Below, piece by piece: positions 25,359 to 34,399 of a stretch of DNA of 64,000 nt. Source of the stretch: Bacteroides sedimenti (GTDB lineage: Bacteria > Bacteroidota > Bacteroidia > Bacteroidales > Bacteroidaceae). The notes beneath the pieces were generated by a model, which worked only from the letters and a program-made list of their open reading frames with translations, was not told where the DNA came from and ran no database searches. The stretch spans positions 1,116,001-1,180,000 of the forward strand of contig NZ_AP028055.1 of the NCBI RefSeq assembly GCF_040365225.1. The letters run 5' to 3'. The translations under genes and the position numbers were made by a program. How positions within the stretch are numbered: the stretch's first letter is position 1; each line of letters starts with the position of its first letter.

Positions 25359-25366
25359 TATCTTTG
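25359..25366 (+). promoter_or_regulatory. -7 box of pyrK-pyrD
   Basis: TATCTTTG, a full TAnnTTTG match 26 bp upstream of pyrK. TTTG at 25343 is too close (12 bp) to be a normal -33 box. Confidence 0.55.
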
Positions 25367-25392
25367 TATCCCGAACGAGAATTATCCTATTC

Positions 25393-26172
25393 ATGAAGAA
25401 AATGATTTTAGATTTAACGGTCACAGACAACATTCAGTTAAATCCTAACTATGTGTTGATCAAAATGACCTCTCAGGAAATTTTGCCGGAAATGATTCCC
25501 GGACAGTTTGCTGAGATAAGAATAGACGGTTCGCCTACTACTTTTCTGCGCCGTCCTATTTCAATTAATTATGTAGACAGAACCACAAATGAGGTCTGGT
25601 TTCTTGTACAATTGGTTGGTGACGGAACCCGCACACTGGCCAAAGTCGCTAAAGGAGACATTGTTAATGTGGTACTGCCACTTGGTAATGGCTTTACAAT
25701 TCCAAATGAACCTTCCGACAAGCTACTACTGGTAGGCGGAGGTGTAGGAACCGCCCCTCTGCTCTATCTTGGAGAGAAATTACTGGCAAAAGGCTGTAAA
25801 CCAACCTTCCTTTTGGGAGCACGCTCTGCCAACGACCTGCTTCAGCTAGAAGATTTTGCCCGATTCGGAGAGGTTTATACTACAACGGAAGACGGCAGTG
25901 CCGGAGAAAAAGGCTATGTAACCCAACACTCCATCCTGAATAAGCAACAATTTGAAAGAATTTACACCTGTGGTCCTAAACCAATGATGGTGGCCGTTGC
26001 CAAATATGCCAAAGCAAATAACATTGAATGCGAAGTCTCCTTGGAGAATAAGATGGCATGCGGTGTAGGCGCCTGCCTGTGCTGCGTTGAGAATACTGTA
26101 GACGAAGGGCACATATGTGTATGCACAGAAGGACCGGTTTTAAATATAAAGAAGTTGCTATGGCAGATTTAA
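25393..26172 (+). CDS. pyrK: Dihydroorotate dehydrogenase electron transfer subunit
   Basis: The FAD/[2Fe-2S] subunit of class 1B dihydroorotate dehydrogenase; it passes electrons from the PyrD subunit to NAD+. 259 residues: FAD-binding barrel with FLRRPISI, NAD-binding GGGVGTAPLLYLGE, and a C-terminal Cys cluster (MACGVGACLCC plus ICVC) for the iron-sulfur centre. Its 3' end overlaps pyrD by 13 bp, so the two are translated together. Confidence 0.95.
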   Translation: MKKMILDLTVTDNIQLNPNYVLIKMTSQEILPEMIPGQFAEIRIDGSPTTFLRRPISINYVDRTTNEVWFLVQLVGDGTRTLAKVAKGDIVNVVLPLGNGFTIPNEPSDKLLLVGGGVGTAPLLYLGEKLLAKGCKPTFLLGARSANDLLQLEDFARFGEVYTTTEDGSAGEKGYVTQHSILNKQQFERIYTCGPKPMMVAVAKYAKANNIECEVSLENKMACGVGACLCCVENTVDEGHICVCTEGPVLNIKKLLWQI

Positions 26173-27071
26173 GTGTAAATATTGGTGAACTAAAAATGAA
26201 AAATCCGGTGATGACAGCATCGGGTACATTTGGATACGGTGATGAGTTTGCAGACTTCATTGATCTGGAACAAATTGGTGGTATAATTGTGAAAGGAACA
26301 ACCCTTTACAAACGTGAAGGAAACCCATATCCGCGTATGGCAGAGACCCCTTCGGGCATGTTAAACGCTGTGGGACTGCAAAATAAGGGTGTAGACTACT
26401 TTGTTGAAAACATATATCCGAATATTAAGGATATTAATACCAACATGATTGTTAATGTTTCGGGATCTGCTATTGAAGATTACGTAAAAACAGCCGAAAT
26501 CATCAACGAACTTGTAAATATTCCCGCCATCGAACTCAATATTTCCTGCCCTAATGTGAAACAAGGCGGAATGGCATTCGGGGTAACTGCATGTGGCGCC
26601 AATGAGGTAGTAAAAGCTGTTCGTGCTGTTTACAAAAAGACGCTCATCGTTAAGTTGTCGCCTAATGTAACAGATATTACCGAGATTGCCCGCGCTGCTG
26701 AAGATGCTGGCGCCGATAGTGTTTCATTGATAAACACCTTATTGGGTATGGCTATTGATGCCGAAAGCCGCACCCCGCTATTATCAACTGTAACCGGTGG
26801 GTTAAGCGGCCCTGCTGTGAAACCCATTGCTCTTCGCATGGTATGGCAGGTGGCTAAAGCGGTAAAAATCCCTGTAATCGGCTTGGGAGGCATTATGAAC
26901 TGGAAAGATGCGGTAGAATTTATGCTTGCCGGTGCATCTGCCATCCAGATTGGAACAGCCAACTTTATCGACCCGGCAGTTACTGTGAAAGTCGTAGATG
27001 GTATAAATGATTACTTAGACAGACACGGATATTCTTCCGTTAAGGATATCATCGGTGCTTTGGAAGTTTAA
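26160..27071 (+). CDS. pyrD: Dihydroorotate dehydrogenase, class 1B catalytic subunit
   Basis: Oxidises dihydroorotate to orotate in pyrimidine synthesis; an FMN TIM-barrel of 303 residues. Motifs: MTASGTFGYG, GIIVKGTTLYKREGNP, the LNISCPNVKQGG loop with the catalytic Cys of class 1B enzymes, and GLGGIMNWKDAVEFMLAGASAIQIGT for FMN phosphate. ATG 26160 (MADLSVNIG) is chosen; the longer frame runs inside pyrK. Pairs with PyrK in one operon. Confidence 0.96.
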   Translation: MADLSVNIGELKMKNPVMTASGTFGYGDEFADFIDLEQIGGIIVKGTTLYKREGNPYPRMAETPSGMLNAVGLQNKGVDYFVENIYPNIKDINTNMIVNVSGSAIEDYVKTAEIINELVNIPAIELNISCPNVKQGGMAFGVTACGANEVVKAVRAVYKKTLIVKLSPNVTDITEIARAAEDAGADSVSLINTLLGMAIDAESRTPLLSTVTGGLSGPAVKPIALRMVWQVAKAVKIPVIGLGGIMNWKDAVEFMLAGASAIQIGTANFIDPAVTVKVVDGINDYLDRHGYSSVKDIIGALEV

Positions 27072-27151
27072 TAGGATTATTAAACAAATTCAAGCCCTAA
27101 ACTAAGATATTTATTCAGGTTATTTTTCTGAAAAGACCTACAGCTTATAAA

Positions 27152-27195
27152 CAAAAGGTGTACACTCTAAAATACTTAGATGTACACCTTTTTAT
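27152..27195. terminator. Bidirectional terminator between pyrD and trmD
   Basis: Stem AAAAGGTGTACA / TGTACACCTTTT (12 bp) with T-runs on both strands, placed between two convergent genes. The two TGTACA words are exactly 22 bp apart, the same pitch as the array at 54436-54523. Confidence 0.85.
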
Positions 27196-27290
27196 TTTTA
27201 CCTCTACATTAAAAATTAAAGCATTGGCGAATAATCCCCTTAGCATTCACCTATAAACTGCTTTGTCAACGAAATATTTTGATAGATCGA

Positions 27291-27965
27291 CTACTCAAGC
27301 AGGTCCGGTCTCAGGCGCTTGGTTCTTTCAATCGACTGCGAAAGTTCCCATTCCTTAATTTTTGCTTCGTGCCCTGAAAGTAAAACATCCGGAACTTTCC
27401 ATCCATTATAATCGGCCGGTCGGGTATAAACCGGAGGTGCCAGCAGGTTGTCCTGGAAAGAATCGGATAGCGCCGATTGTTCATCGGAAATAACACCCGG
27501 AATGATGCGAACGATAGCATCGGCTATTACGGAGGCAGCCAATTCGCCACCCGTTAAAACATAATCGCCTATGCTGATTTCCTTTGTGATAAAGTGTTCA
27601 CGGATGCGATAATCAATTCCTTTAAAATGTCCGCAAAGAATAATCAGGTTACCGGCCAATGAAAGTTTGTTTGCCATCTTTTGGTCGAACTGTTCACCGT
27701 CGGGAGTAGTAAAAATAACCTCGTCGTACTCTCTTTCCGCTTTCAATGAATTTATACATCTTTCAATCGGCTCAATTTTCATCACCATGCCGGCACATCC
27801 TCCAAACGGATAATCGTCAACCTTGTGATGCTTGTCCGTAGTATAATCGCGGAGATTATGAATATGTATTTCGGCCAGACCTTTCTTCTGCGCCCTCTTC
27901 ATAATGGAGCAATTGAAGAACCCCTCAATCATTTCGGGTAAAACTGTAATTATATCAATGCGCAT
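27291..27965 (-). CDS. trmD: tRNA (guanine-37-N1)-methyltransferase
   Basis: Methylates G37 of tRNAs, preventing frameshifting. The 224-residue SPOUT-fold protein has the knot motifs LIILCGHFKGIDYRI, the S-adenosylmethionine loop GDYVLTGGELAASV, and PPVYTRPADYNGWKVPDVLLSGHH-like ending (VLLSGHEAKI). It is monocistronic, convergent with pyrD and divergent from ligA. Confidence 0.96.
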   Translation of the reverse strand: MRIDIITVLPEMIEGFFNCSIMKRAQKKGLAEIHIHNLRDYTTDKHHKVDDYPFGGCAGMVMKIEPIERCINSLKAEREYDEVIFTTPDGEQFDQKMANKLSLAGNLIILCGHFKGIDYRIREHFITKEISIGDYVLTGGELAASVIADAIVRIIPGVISDEQSALSDSFQDNLLAPPVYTRPADYNGWKVPDVLLSGHEAKIKEWELSQSIERTKRLRPDLLE

Positions 27966-27982
27966 AGCTCTATAATTTTTTG

Positions 27983-28044
27983 CAAAAGTACAAATAATTA
28001 TGCTTGGAGATGGCAGATATTACTGAAGAAAATAGCTATTTTTG
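27983..28044. promoter_or_regulatory. Divergent -7 boxes of trmD and ligA
   Basis: The minus strand carries TACTTTTG (27990-27983) for trmD, and the plus strand TATTTTTG (28037-28044) for ligA. Both match TAnnTTTG; upstream boxes are degenerate. Confidence 0.55.
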
Positions 28045-28064
28045 TCCAAAACAACCCTACGAGT

Positions 28065-30059
28065 ATGACTATAAAGGAAAAAATAGAGCAATTGCGTGCT
28101 GAACTGCATCGCCACAACCATAATTACTACTTATTAAGCGCACCAAAAATTTCCGACCGTGAATATGACCGACTACTGAAAGAACTCCAGGAGTTGGAAG
28201 AACAGTATCCGGAATACATGGACGAAAATTCGCCGACCATGCGTGTTGGAAGTGATTTGAATAAGAACTTCACGCAGGTACCCCACAAATATCCGATGCT
28301 TTCGCTGGGAAACACCTATTCAGAATCTGAAGTGACCGATTTTTACGAAAGGGTTCGCAAAGCGCTGAACGAGGATTTTGAAATTTGCTGCGAAATAAAG
28401 TATGACGGAACCTCCATTTCTCTGACCTATGTTGACGGAAAACTGGTTAGAGCTGTTACCAGAGGTGACGGAGAAAAGGGAGATGATGTAACTGACAACG
28501 TGAAAACAATAAAAACCATCCCACTGGTTCTTCACGGAACGGATTATCCTCAGGAATTCGAGATTCGCGGAGAGATTCTAATGCCTTGGGAGGTTTTCGA
28601 AGAACTTAACCGCGAGAAAGAGGCGCGCGAGGAAGCACTCTTTGCCAATCCGAGAAATGCCGCATCGGGTACTTTAAAACTGCAAAATTCGTCGGTAGTG
28701 GCTTCCCGGAAACTGGATGCTTATCTTTATTATCTGTTGGGGGAAGAACTGCCCACCGACGGACATTTTGAGAACCTCCAAGCCGCTCAAAACTGGGGAT
28801 TTAAGATTTCGGAAGCCGTCCGGAAATGTAAAACGCTGCAAGAAGTGTTCGATTTCATCAGCTATTGGGATGTTGAACGTAAGAATCTGCCCGTTGCTTC
28901 CGATGGAATCGTACTGAAAGTCAATTCACTACGTCAGCAGAAGACGCTGGGCTACACAGCCAAGTCTCCCCGCTGGGCGATTGCATATAAATTTCAGGCC
29001 GAGCAGGCACTGACACGTCTCAACGAAGTTACGTTCCAGGTAGGAAGAACAGGAGCTGTAACTCCGGTGGCAAATCTGGACCCCGTTCAGCTTTCAGGAA
29101 CCGTCGTTAAAAGGGCTTCGCTGCACAACGCCGACATCATTGAAGGTCTCGATCTTTATATCGGAGACATGGTTTACGTGGAGAAAGGCGGTGAAATCAT
29201 CCCAAAAATTACGGGCGTAGATGTTAAATCCCGCTTTATGATCGGTGAAAAGGTGAAATTTATCACGAATTGTCCCGAATGTGGCTCAAAATTAGTGCGT
29301 TATGAAGGTGAAGCTGCTCACTATTGTCCTAACGACACCGATTGTCCCCCGCAGATAAAAGGGAAGATAGAGCACTTCATCAGTCGGAAAGCCATGAATA
29401 TTGACGGAATGGGTCCCGAAACGGTAGATCTATTCTACAGACTCGGACTGGTTAGTTCGCCCGCAGATCTCTACACCCTTACCACCGACCAGATAAAAGG
29501 TTTGGAACGAATGGGCGAAAAGTCTGCCGAAAACATTGTTGCCGGGATTCAGGCATCGAAAGATGTGCCCTTCGAACGGGTGATTTTCGCCCTCGGAATT
29601 CGCTTTGTAGGCGAAACCGTTGCAAAGAAAATAGCCCGATCCTTCGCTTCAATCGAAGAACTGGAACAAGCAACAGTGGAAACACTGATTCAAGTGGAAG
29701 AAATCGGCGAAAAAATTGCTCAAAGCATAGTAAACTACTTCTCGGAAGAGAAAAACATTCAGCTAGTCAGCAGACTGAAGGAGGCAGGTCTACAGTTCAC
29801 CCGGTCCGAGGAACACGAACAGGTGAGCGACACGCTCAAAGGGCTTTCCATCGTAATCAGCGGTGTATTTACACATCACTCACGCGATGAGTACAAAGAG
29901 ATGATTGAAAAGAACGGCGGAAAGAACGTTGGCTCCATCTCTGCAAAGACAAGCTTTATTCTTGCCGGTGACAATATGGGTCCAAGCAAATTGGAGAAAG
30001 CCAAGAAATTAGGAATACGGATTGTAAGCGAAGAGGAGTTTTTAAAGCAAATATTGTAA
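28065..30059 (+). CDS. ligA: NAD-dependent DNA ligase
   Basis: Seals nicks in DNA using NAD+. 664 residues with all domains: Ia (YYLLSAPKISDREYD, NMN-binding), adenylation with KYDG (Lys112 nucleophile), OB fold, a four-Cys zinc finger (CPECGSKL ... CPNDTDCPPQ), helix-hairpin-helix repeats and a C-terminal BRCT domain (LKGLSIVISGVFTHHSRDEYKEMIEKNGGK). Full length; nothing odd seen. Confidence 0.97.
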   Translation: MTIKEKIEQLRAELHRHNHNYYLLSAPKISDREYDRLLKELQELEEQYPEYMDENSPTMRVGSDLNKNFTQVPHKYPMLSLGNTYSESEVTDFYERVRKALNEDFEICCEIKYDGTSISLTYVDGKLVRAVTRGDGEKGDDVTDNVKTIKTIPLVLHGTDYPQEFEIRGEILMPWEVFEELNREKEAREEALFANPRNAASGTLKLQNSSVVASRKLDAYLYYLLGEELPTDGHFENLQAAQNWGFKISEAVRKCKTLQEVFDFISYWDVERKNLPVASDGIVLKVNSLRQQKTLGYTAKSPRWAIAYKFQAEQALTRLNEVTFQVGRTGAVTPVANLDPVQLSGTVVKRASLHNADIIEGLDLYIGDMVYVEKGGEIIPKITGVDVKSRFMIGEKVKFITNCPECGSKLVRYEGEAAHYCPNDTDCPPQIKGKIEHFISRKAMNIDGMGPETVDLFYRLGLVSSPADLYTLTTDQIKGLERMGEKSAENIVAGIQASKDVPFERVIFALGIRFVGETVAKKIARSFASIEELEQATVETLIQVEEIGEKIAQSIVNYFSEEKNIQLVSRLKEAGLQFTRSEEHEQVSDTLKGLSIVISGVFTHHSRDEYKEMIEKNGGKNVGSISAKTSFILAGDNMGPSKLEKAKKLGIRIVSEEEFLKQIL

Positions 30060-30121
30060 CCATTTAACACAGAATAAATATTTTTCCTCACTCTATGTAT
30101 AGTAAAACTGGAAAATATTAG

Positions 30122-30129
30122 TACTTTTG
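30122..30129 (+). promoter_or_regulatory. -7 box of dapA
   Basis: TACTTTTG, 32 bp upstream of the dapA ATG; the upstream TTTG box is not evident. Confidence 0.5.
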
Positions 30130-30161
30130 TGCCATAAATCATTAAGATTATATATTCACTT

Positions 30162-31055
30162 ATGATACAGTCAAAATTAAGAGGTATGGGTGTGGCATTC
30201 GTTACCCCATTCAAGGAAGACGAGAGCGTTGATTATGAGGCGATAATCAGACTGGTTGATTACCAGCTTCAGAACGGAACAGATTTTTTGGTTATTTTGG
30301 CAACAACTGCCGAAACACCGACTCTATCCGCTGAAGAAAAGATTAAAATCCAAAAAATAATCGTAGAACGCGTCAACGGCCAGATTCCAATTGTTTTGGG
30401 AGTTGGAGGTAATAACACCAGAGCCGTTGTTGAAACCCTTAAAAATGACGATTTTACAGGTATAGATGCTATCCTGTCGGTTGTTCCTTACTATAACAAA
30501 CCCTCACAAGAAGGCATTTATCAACACTATAAGGCCATTGCAAACGCGACTGAACTCCCCATTATTCTCTACAATGTTCCGGGACGAACAGGCGTAAATA
30601 TGACAGCGGAAACCACCCTTCGCCTTGCACGCGACTTCAAGAACATCGTTGCTATCAAGGAAGCTTCCGGAAATATCACACAGATGGACGACATTATCAA
30701 AAACAAACCTGATAACTTCAATGTACTTTCAGGAGATGATGGCATTACATATCCACTAATAGCACTTGGGGCTGTTGGTGTAATTTCCGTAATTGGGAAT
30801 GCATTTCCCCGGGAATTCAGCAAAATGACACGCTTGGCTCTGGCAGGCGATTATCCAAATGCACTTTCTATCCATCACAATTTCACCGAATTGTTTGATT
30901 TACTCTTTATAGATGGTAATCCAGCCGGAGTAAAATCAATGCTCAACGCAATGGGACTGATTGAGAACAAACTTCGTTTACCCCTGGTACCTACCCGCAT
31001 CACTACGTTTGAAAAGATTAGAAAGGTTCTGAATGAATTAAACATTAAGTGCTAA
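30162..31055 (+). CDS. dapA: 4-hydroxy-tetrahydrodipicolinate synthase
   Basis: Condenses pyruvate with aspartate semialdehyde, the first committed step to diaminopimelate and lysine. The 297-residue TIM barrel has the Schiff-base Lys166 (VAIKEASGN) and Tyr137 (LYNVPGRTG). The substrate loop reads TTAETPTL where E. coli has GTTGE, a form I believe is common in Bacteroides. Monocistronic, ending before a hairpin terminator. Confidence 0.96.
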   Translation: MIQSKLRGMGVAFVTPFKEDESVDYEAIIRLVDYQLQNGTDFLVILATTAETPTLSAEEKIKIQKIIVERVNGQIPIVLGVGGNNTRAVVETLKNDDFTGIDAILSVVPYYNKPSQEGIYQHYKAIANATELPIILYNVPGRTGVNMTAETTLRLARDFKNIVAIKEASGNITQMDDIIKNKPDNFNVLSGDDGITYPLIALGAVGVISVIGNAFPREFSKMTRLALAGDYPNALSIHHNFTELFDLLFIDGNPAGVKSMLNAMGLIENKLRLPLVPTRITTFEKIRKVLNELNIKC

Positions 31056-31080
31056 GCACACCTTAAGAAATATCCCTGGA

Positions 31081-31128
31081 ATGGATTATTGAGTGACAGA
31101 CATCTCCACCCAATAATCCATTTTTTAA
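31081..31128 (+). terminator. Terminator of dapA
   Basis: Stem TGGATTATTG / CAATAATCCA with a long loop, followed by six T. Confidence 0.75.
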
Positions 31129-31270
31129 TTTCAGAATCAGCTTTACACCCTTCCTATATTAAGTCGTTTGTACACTGTTTACGCAAAGCAATAATGAAGA
31201 TTCCGTAAAATCAACTGATTATCAAGATTATAAAAACGATCTTATCGTCCTGAAATTACTTACTAAAAAG

Positions 31271-31357
31271 AAGTCACACAGAAGTCACCGCTTATATTAC
31301 ATTGAATACAAGATAATTATCTTCAAAACGCGTGACTTGTGCGACTTGTGATACTTG
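31271..31357. repeat. Second GTCACGC-type inverted repeat locus
   Basis: Left arm AAGTCACACAGAAGTCACCGC and right arm with GCGTGACTTGTGCGACTTG form an imperfect inverted repeat about 85 bp across. The words match the ends of the 10226-10888 element. It lies in the dapA / tRNA-Arg spacer, which has no other feature apart from terminators. Confidence 0.55.
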
Positions 31358-31523
31358 TTTAAATTCAATATTATGTAGTAATAAAGATAAACCAGTAGCT
31401 TTTAGAAGGTAATTTAGGAGATTATTTCTGATCTTTAATTCTATAACAGTGTCTTTCAATTGTTTAAATTATCCCATTCCAGCGAATAGCTAGTATATTA
31501 TAGTTCGATTTCATCGAATAGTG

Positions 31524-31562
31524 TAAAAAAAATCCGCTGCAAATAGCTATTTGCAGCGGATT
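31524..31562 (-). terminator. Terminator of the tRNA-Arg triplet
   Basis: A 15 bp perfect stem (AATCCGCTGCAAATA / TATTTGCAGCGGATT) with a 2-nt centre, followed on the minus strand by eight T. Confidence 0.9.
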
Positions 31563-31568
31563 TTTTCG

Positions 31569-31642
31569 TGACTCCGACAGGATTCAAACCTGTAACCTTC
31601 TGATCCGTAGTCAGATGCTCTATTCAGTTGAGCTACGGAGCC
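31569..31642 (-). tRNA. tRNA-Arg (ACG), distal copy
   Basis: A 74-nt cloverleaf: acceptor GGCTCCG/CGGAGTC, anticodon loop CTACGGA (ACG), T-arm ACAGGTTTGAATCCTGT. Identical to the next two copies. Confidence 0.97.
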
Positions 31643-31674
31643 AATAAAATAAATAAAACATGTTTTTAACTTAG

Positions 31675-31748
31675 TGACTCCGACAGGATTCAAACCTGTA
31701 ACCTTCTGATCCGTAGTCAGATGCTCTATTCAGTTGAGCTACGGAGCC
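31675..31748 (-). tRNA. tRNA-Arg (ACG), middle copy
   Basis: Identical to the copies on both sides; 32 bp spacer on the left, 30 bp on the right. Confidence 0.97.
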
Positions 31749-31778
31749 AATAAAAATAAAACATGCGTTTAAACTTTG

Positions 31779-31852
31779 TGACTCCGACAGGATTCAAACC
31801 TGTAACCTTCTGATCCGTAGTCAGATGCTCTATTCAGTTGAGCTACGGAGCC
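31779..31852 (-). tRNA. tRNA-Arg (ACG), promoter-proximal copy
   Basis: Identical to the other two. Three tandem copies suggest a high demand for this tRNA, which after A34-to-I editing would read CGU, CGC and CGA. Confidence 0.97.
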
Positions 31853-31868
31853 ATTTGTTTAACGGGTG

Positions 31869-31876
31869 CAAAGGTA
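31869..31876 (-). promoter_or_regulatory. -7 box of the tRNA-Arg triplet
   Basis: The minus strand reads TACCTTTG, identical to the tRNA-Lys -7 box, 17 bp before the first tRNA. Confidence 0.65.
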
Positions 31877-31927
31877 CGTGCTTTGTTCCGAAATTGCAAG
31901 AGTTTTCTGTACTTTTTTTATAAAAAA

Positions 31928-34228
31928 TTACTCAATGAAACGAGTGTTAAAGAGCAACCATCCCAGGTTCAGACCAAAATTCCAGTTCTTTGCTGGTGAA
32001 CTATAATGATTTACGTATGCACTGATTGCTCCGAATGGAAGCCGGCAAACAAGTGATAATTCTGCAATATGTTGAAATCTGGAGAATGTTTTTCCATAAA
32101 CAGCCTTATTAATTGCATTTCTTTTGATGGGCAAAATTGGCAAAAAGCCATAAACCTCCCCCCGAAGATGAAATACAGAGCTCAGATTATAGATAGGTCT
32201 TACACCGAAGGAAAAGTATTGGTTTGCCCTAAAAGCTTCATTGTAGGTAACCATACTATGAGGAGTGGGAGCAAATTCCCCTGCCTCTAACAATGTAGCC
32301 GTATAATTCTCAGAAAAATTTCTAGAAGAGTAGAGTGTCTTCAGATAGGTTCCCATCGTAAATGATGGAGAGATTTTATAATAGCTCTCATTCAGATAAG
32401 AAATCTGCATCCAGGAGTTTTTCTTGTTATAGCCATCATTTTCTATAGTTTCACTTCCTGCATGGAATATTTCGTTGCCAGAAAACACCTGTGCAAGCAA
32501 AATATCCCGGCTTCCTTCCGTGGAGTACTGTCTGGCATTAAGAGTGCTCCCTCCGAAGCCTATAGAGCCTCCAACGAGATTATAAACACTATTGTCGTGC
32601 TTGAAAGAATTAAAGTTAATAATGCTGGTCTGAAAATAGCGATCTGAAATCCTGGCACATCCAAAACCAAATTCCGCTTTTTTATTAGACAAGAATGGCA
32701 ATGACACCTTTACTTTAAGAAAGCGCTCGTCTTTTTTACTAAAGGCAGGATTGTCTGTTCCCGAAAAGAGTTTATCGCTTTTGTAATAATCAAAAGTAGA
32801 AATAGAGGCAATAAATCTGTAAGAAGTAGGAATTTCAGTCGGGAAATCCACCTTAGCTGTCAACTGCAAATTGTTGTAGACCTTACCTAGTTGACCATCA
32901 AAAATAAATTCTTTGGAATAGTAATTAAGATCTTTGTAAGAAAGCCCTAAATAAACCTGGTTTGAGTTAGAAGAAGAGATATTACCACCAGCCCTAACTG
33001 AAAAATTATCTTCCATCTTCACCTTCAAATTCAGGTCGTAAGTCTCATCAATCGGGTTATATACTGCATGAGGGATAATCTCTGAAATTACATCATCTGA
33101 CAAAAGTCGAAAATATCCTCTTTTCAAATCTTCGTAAGTAAAAACTTTATTATCCGATTGATGAAATTCCTTCTTTATATAGCTGCGTTGCTGAGCGTTT
33201 GCACCATCTATAGCAATATTTTTGAATCGCAACTCCGGCAGATTACTCTTAAAAACAAGACGACGCAAGCGAATATTATCTGCATTAACCCTTCTGTTTA
33301 TACGTTTTTTGATAGAGTCCATCATATTTATAGTCTGATTATAGCCTATATCATGAAACTCTTTTAACCGATCAAAATCAAGTAACCCCACATTCTCAAA
33401 CTTAAATTTCATAACAATACCTGCCGAATCAGGTAAGGAATAGTCTGTTTTTTGCATAACCATGTTCTCCATCTGACTCATTAGGTCTCTCTCATCTGGT
33501 TTAGTTGGATTAGAAGCAACAACACTACCAATGATTATATCTGGATGAAAATCATCACGCATTACATCTGTGGGAAAATTATTGTAAATGCCGCCATCAT
33601 ATGCCAAAACCCCATTAATTTCAATTGGCCTGAAAACAAAAGGAAAGCTCATAGAAGCGCGTACAGCATCTCCTAAATCGCCATTTTTCATTATTATCTG
33701 CCTTTTATTGTAGACATCTGAAGCTACACACCGGAATGGAATGAATAGATTATCAAAATTCCCTCCACAAAGAGCTGTTGCCCTTGCAAACAAATCGATG
33801 AAAACCAGATTCATCTGAATGGGGTCCACCATACTTGTAGGAAGAATTTGAGGCTTCACCATGCTGAGCGAATCTTTAAGCGACATTCTTATATTCACAA
33901 ACTCTGGAGTCGGAGGATTCTTCTTGAAATAATACATGTAATTTTTTTCAACCTCCCCTGTATACCACATCTTAAAAGCATTGGAAGCCAATAACTGTTC
34001 CATATCATCGGGAGAGTATCCCATTGCATACAAGGAACCGATTATTGCCCCCATGGAAGTGCCGGCAATATAATCAATCGGGATATTATTTTCCTCTAAT
34101 GCTCGGATTATACCTATGTGAGTCATTCCTTTAGCACCACCACCACTTAGCACAAGCCCAACCTTCTGCGCACGTGTGACAGGAATGAATATGATAGTCA
34201 GAATTAAAATAAGAAGAAGCTTTTTCAT
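31928..34228 (-). CDS. Patatin-like phospholipase with POTRA and outer-membrane beta-barrel
   Basis: 766 residues: signal peptide (cleaved after ~VTRAQ), then a patatin domain with oxyanion loop SGGGAKG, nucleophile Ser58 (GTSMG) and catalytic Asp211 (DGG). Then a POTRA-like segment (~residues 330-410) and a C-terminal ~350-residue D15/TamA-like barrel ending in aromatic-rich strands (FNTRFIE). The order is the same as in type Vd autotransporters such as PlpD and FplA, so it is probably an outer-membrane lipase. ATG 34228 is chosen because it begins a proper signal peptide. Substrate unknown. Confidence 0.9.
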   Translation of the reverse strand: MKKLLLILILTIIFIPVTRAQKVGLVLSGGGAKGMTHIGIIRALEENNIPIDYIAGTSMGAIIGSLYAMGYSPDDMEQLLASNAFKMWYTGEVEKNYMYYFKKNPPTPEFVNIRMSLKDSLSMVKPQILPTSMVDPIQMNLVFIDLFARATALCGGNFDNLFIPFRCVASDVYNKRQIIMKNGDLGDAVRASMSFPFVFRPIEINGVLAYDGGIYNNFPTDVMRDDFHPDIIIGSVVASNPTKPDERDLMSQMENMVMQKTDYSLPDSAGIVMKFKFENVGLLDFDRLKEFHDIGYNQTINMMDSIKKRINRRVNADNIRLRRLVFKSNLPELRFKNIAIDGANAQQRSYIKKEFHQSDNKVFTYEDLKRGYFRLLSDDVISEIIPHAVYNPIDETYDLNLKVKMEDNFSVRAGGNISSSNSNQVYLGLSYKDLNYYSKEFIFDGQLGKVYNNLQLTAKVDFPTEIPTSYRFIASISTFDYYKSDKLFSGTDNPAFSKKDERFLKVKVSLPFLSNKKAEFGFGCARISDRYFQTSIINFNSFKHDNSVYNLVGGSIGFGGSTLNARQYSTEGSRDILLAQVFSGNEIFHAGSETIENDGYNKKNSWMQISYLNESYYKISPSFTMGTYLKTLYSSRNFSENYTATLLEAGEFAPTPHSMVTYNEAFRANQYFSFGVRPIYNLSSVFHLRGEVYGFLPILPIKRNAINKAVYGKTFSRFQHIAELSLVCRLPFGAISAYVNHYSSPAKNWNFGLNLGWLLFNTRFIE

Positions 34229-34328
34229 AAAATAAAATGAGAGTCTAAAGAGCCTTTTGTGTTTAATAAACATTCAAATATATAGAATAGTTTGCATATA
34301 TCATTTACTAAATCCTCTTTTTATGGAC

Positions 34329-34367
34329 AAAAAAGGGCATTGCAGTCATTTAGACCACAATGCCCTT
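34329..34367 (-). terminator. Terminator of htpG
   Basis: Stem AAGGGCATTG / CAATGCCCTT (10 bp) with a T-run on the minus strand, 33 bp beyond the htpG stop. Confidence 0.85.
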
Positions 34368-34399
34368 ACTATTTACCAATAAAATTGTTTATTTTACGA

